5,704 bases of DNA from Candidatus Omnitrophota bacterium. Its GTDB lineage: Bacteria; Omnitrophota; Gorgyraeia; S143-82. The stretch lies in contig JAMOOT010000369.1 in NCBI GenBank assembly GCA_027065215.1, forward strand, positions 1 to 5,704, read 5' to 3'. The translations under genes were made by a program, and so were the position numbers. The notes beneath the pieces are model-generated. The model saw nothing but the letters and a program-made list of their open reading frames with translations. It did not search any database and was not told the origin of the DNA. Shown here piece after piece: positions 5,433 through 5,704 of this stretch (the stretch's first letter is position 1; the number at the start of each line of letters is the position of its first letter).

Positions 5433-5704
5433 TTACCCTGATCATCTGTGTGCAATCCTGTTCTTACAGGGATGCAATATGCGTTGTCCTTTTTGTCATA
5501 ATGCAACACTGGTTCCCTGTGAGTACGAGTTAGATTCGGTATATGCTCGCCGGTGGGAAGAGGTATTTGACTATCTCTCCCACCGACGCAATTTTTTGGA
5601 GGGGGTCTGTATTACAGGTGGAGAGCCCACCTTGCACAAGGAACTACCCAATCTTATACATGAACTACGGTCATTAGGGTATAAAGTGAAATTGGATACA
5701 AATG
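5392..5704 (+). CDS. nrdG: anaerobic RNR activating enzyme (radical SAM), N-terminal part
   Basis: NrdG cleaves S-adenosylmethionine with a [4Fe-4S] cluster and abstracts hydrogen from the glycine of NrdD, producing the stable glycyl radical. The first 104 codons are present; the rest lies past the window. The start is GTG 5392 (MFPIAGIQKLSLVDYPDHL). The frame is open only back to a stop at 5377-5379, and AAAGGAG is well placed. Cys28-x3-Cys32-x2-Cys35 (GCNMRCPFCHN) is the cluster motif and TGGEP (residues 75-79) the SAM-binding motif. The GIQKLSLVDYP opening resembles the longer NrdG2-type activases (about 230 residues) more than the compact E. coli type. It overlaps the glycyl-radical gene by 41 bases, so the two are probably translationally coupled: the activase follows directly after its substrate. 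Confidence 0.95.
   Translation, partial: MFPIAGIQKLSLVDYPDHLCAILFLQGCNMRCPFCHNATLVPCEYELDSVYARRWEEVFDYLSHRRNFLEGVCITGGEPTLHKELPNLIHELRSLGYKVKLDTN

Overview
The window reads as chromosomal DNA of a bacterium with anaerobic metabolism and moderate G+C (clearly below 50% by eye, not counted). It carries an oxygen-sensitive class III ribonucleotide reductase (RNR) system, a cobalamin-independent methionine synthase, a leucine-pathway aconitase-family enzyme and a small prepilin-like protein. Tiny class III signal-peptide pilins beside biosynthetic genes are familiar from several uncultured lineages such as Omnitrophota, but I cannot place the organism firmly.

Layout. (1) 2-379, plus strand: the C-terminal 125 residues of a LeuC/homoaconitase-family dehydratase. 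(2) 376-582, minus strand: a 68-residue prepilin-like gene, convergent with leuC, the two stop codons overlapping. (3) About 607-912: regulatory DNA. It holds a likely minus-strand promoter for the pilin and a strong sigma-70-type plus-strand promoter (TTGACA, 16 bp, TACAAT). Two tandem sequences matching the NrdR box lie over and just after that promoter, with starts exactly 32 bp apart. (4) 913-3189: metE, full length with all zinc and substrate residues. (5) 3242-5245: nrdD, with ATP cone and barrel but no glycyl-radical segment. (6) 5262-5432: a 56-codon gene encoding that missing glycyl-radical C-terminus as a separate protein. (7) 5392-5704: nrdG, the radical-SAM activase, starting at GTG, overlapping the small gene by 41 bases and cut by the window edge.

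Working model. metE, nrdD, the glycyl-radical gene and nrdG lie on one strand with short gaps or overlaps and probably form one transcription unit. RNR-type control would come from the NrdR boxes upstream of metE, not directly upstream of nrdD. NrdG would use S-adenosylmethionine, to which MetE supplies methionine, to place a radical on Gly15 of the small protein. That protein would then have to dock into the NrdD barrel.

The two most notable points are the natural split of NrdD at its zinc-binding/glycyl-radical boundary and an NrdR-type operator pair in front of metE. Everything here comes from reading the sequence. No database search was possible, so I cannot say whether either arrangement has been described before.
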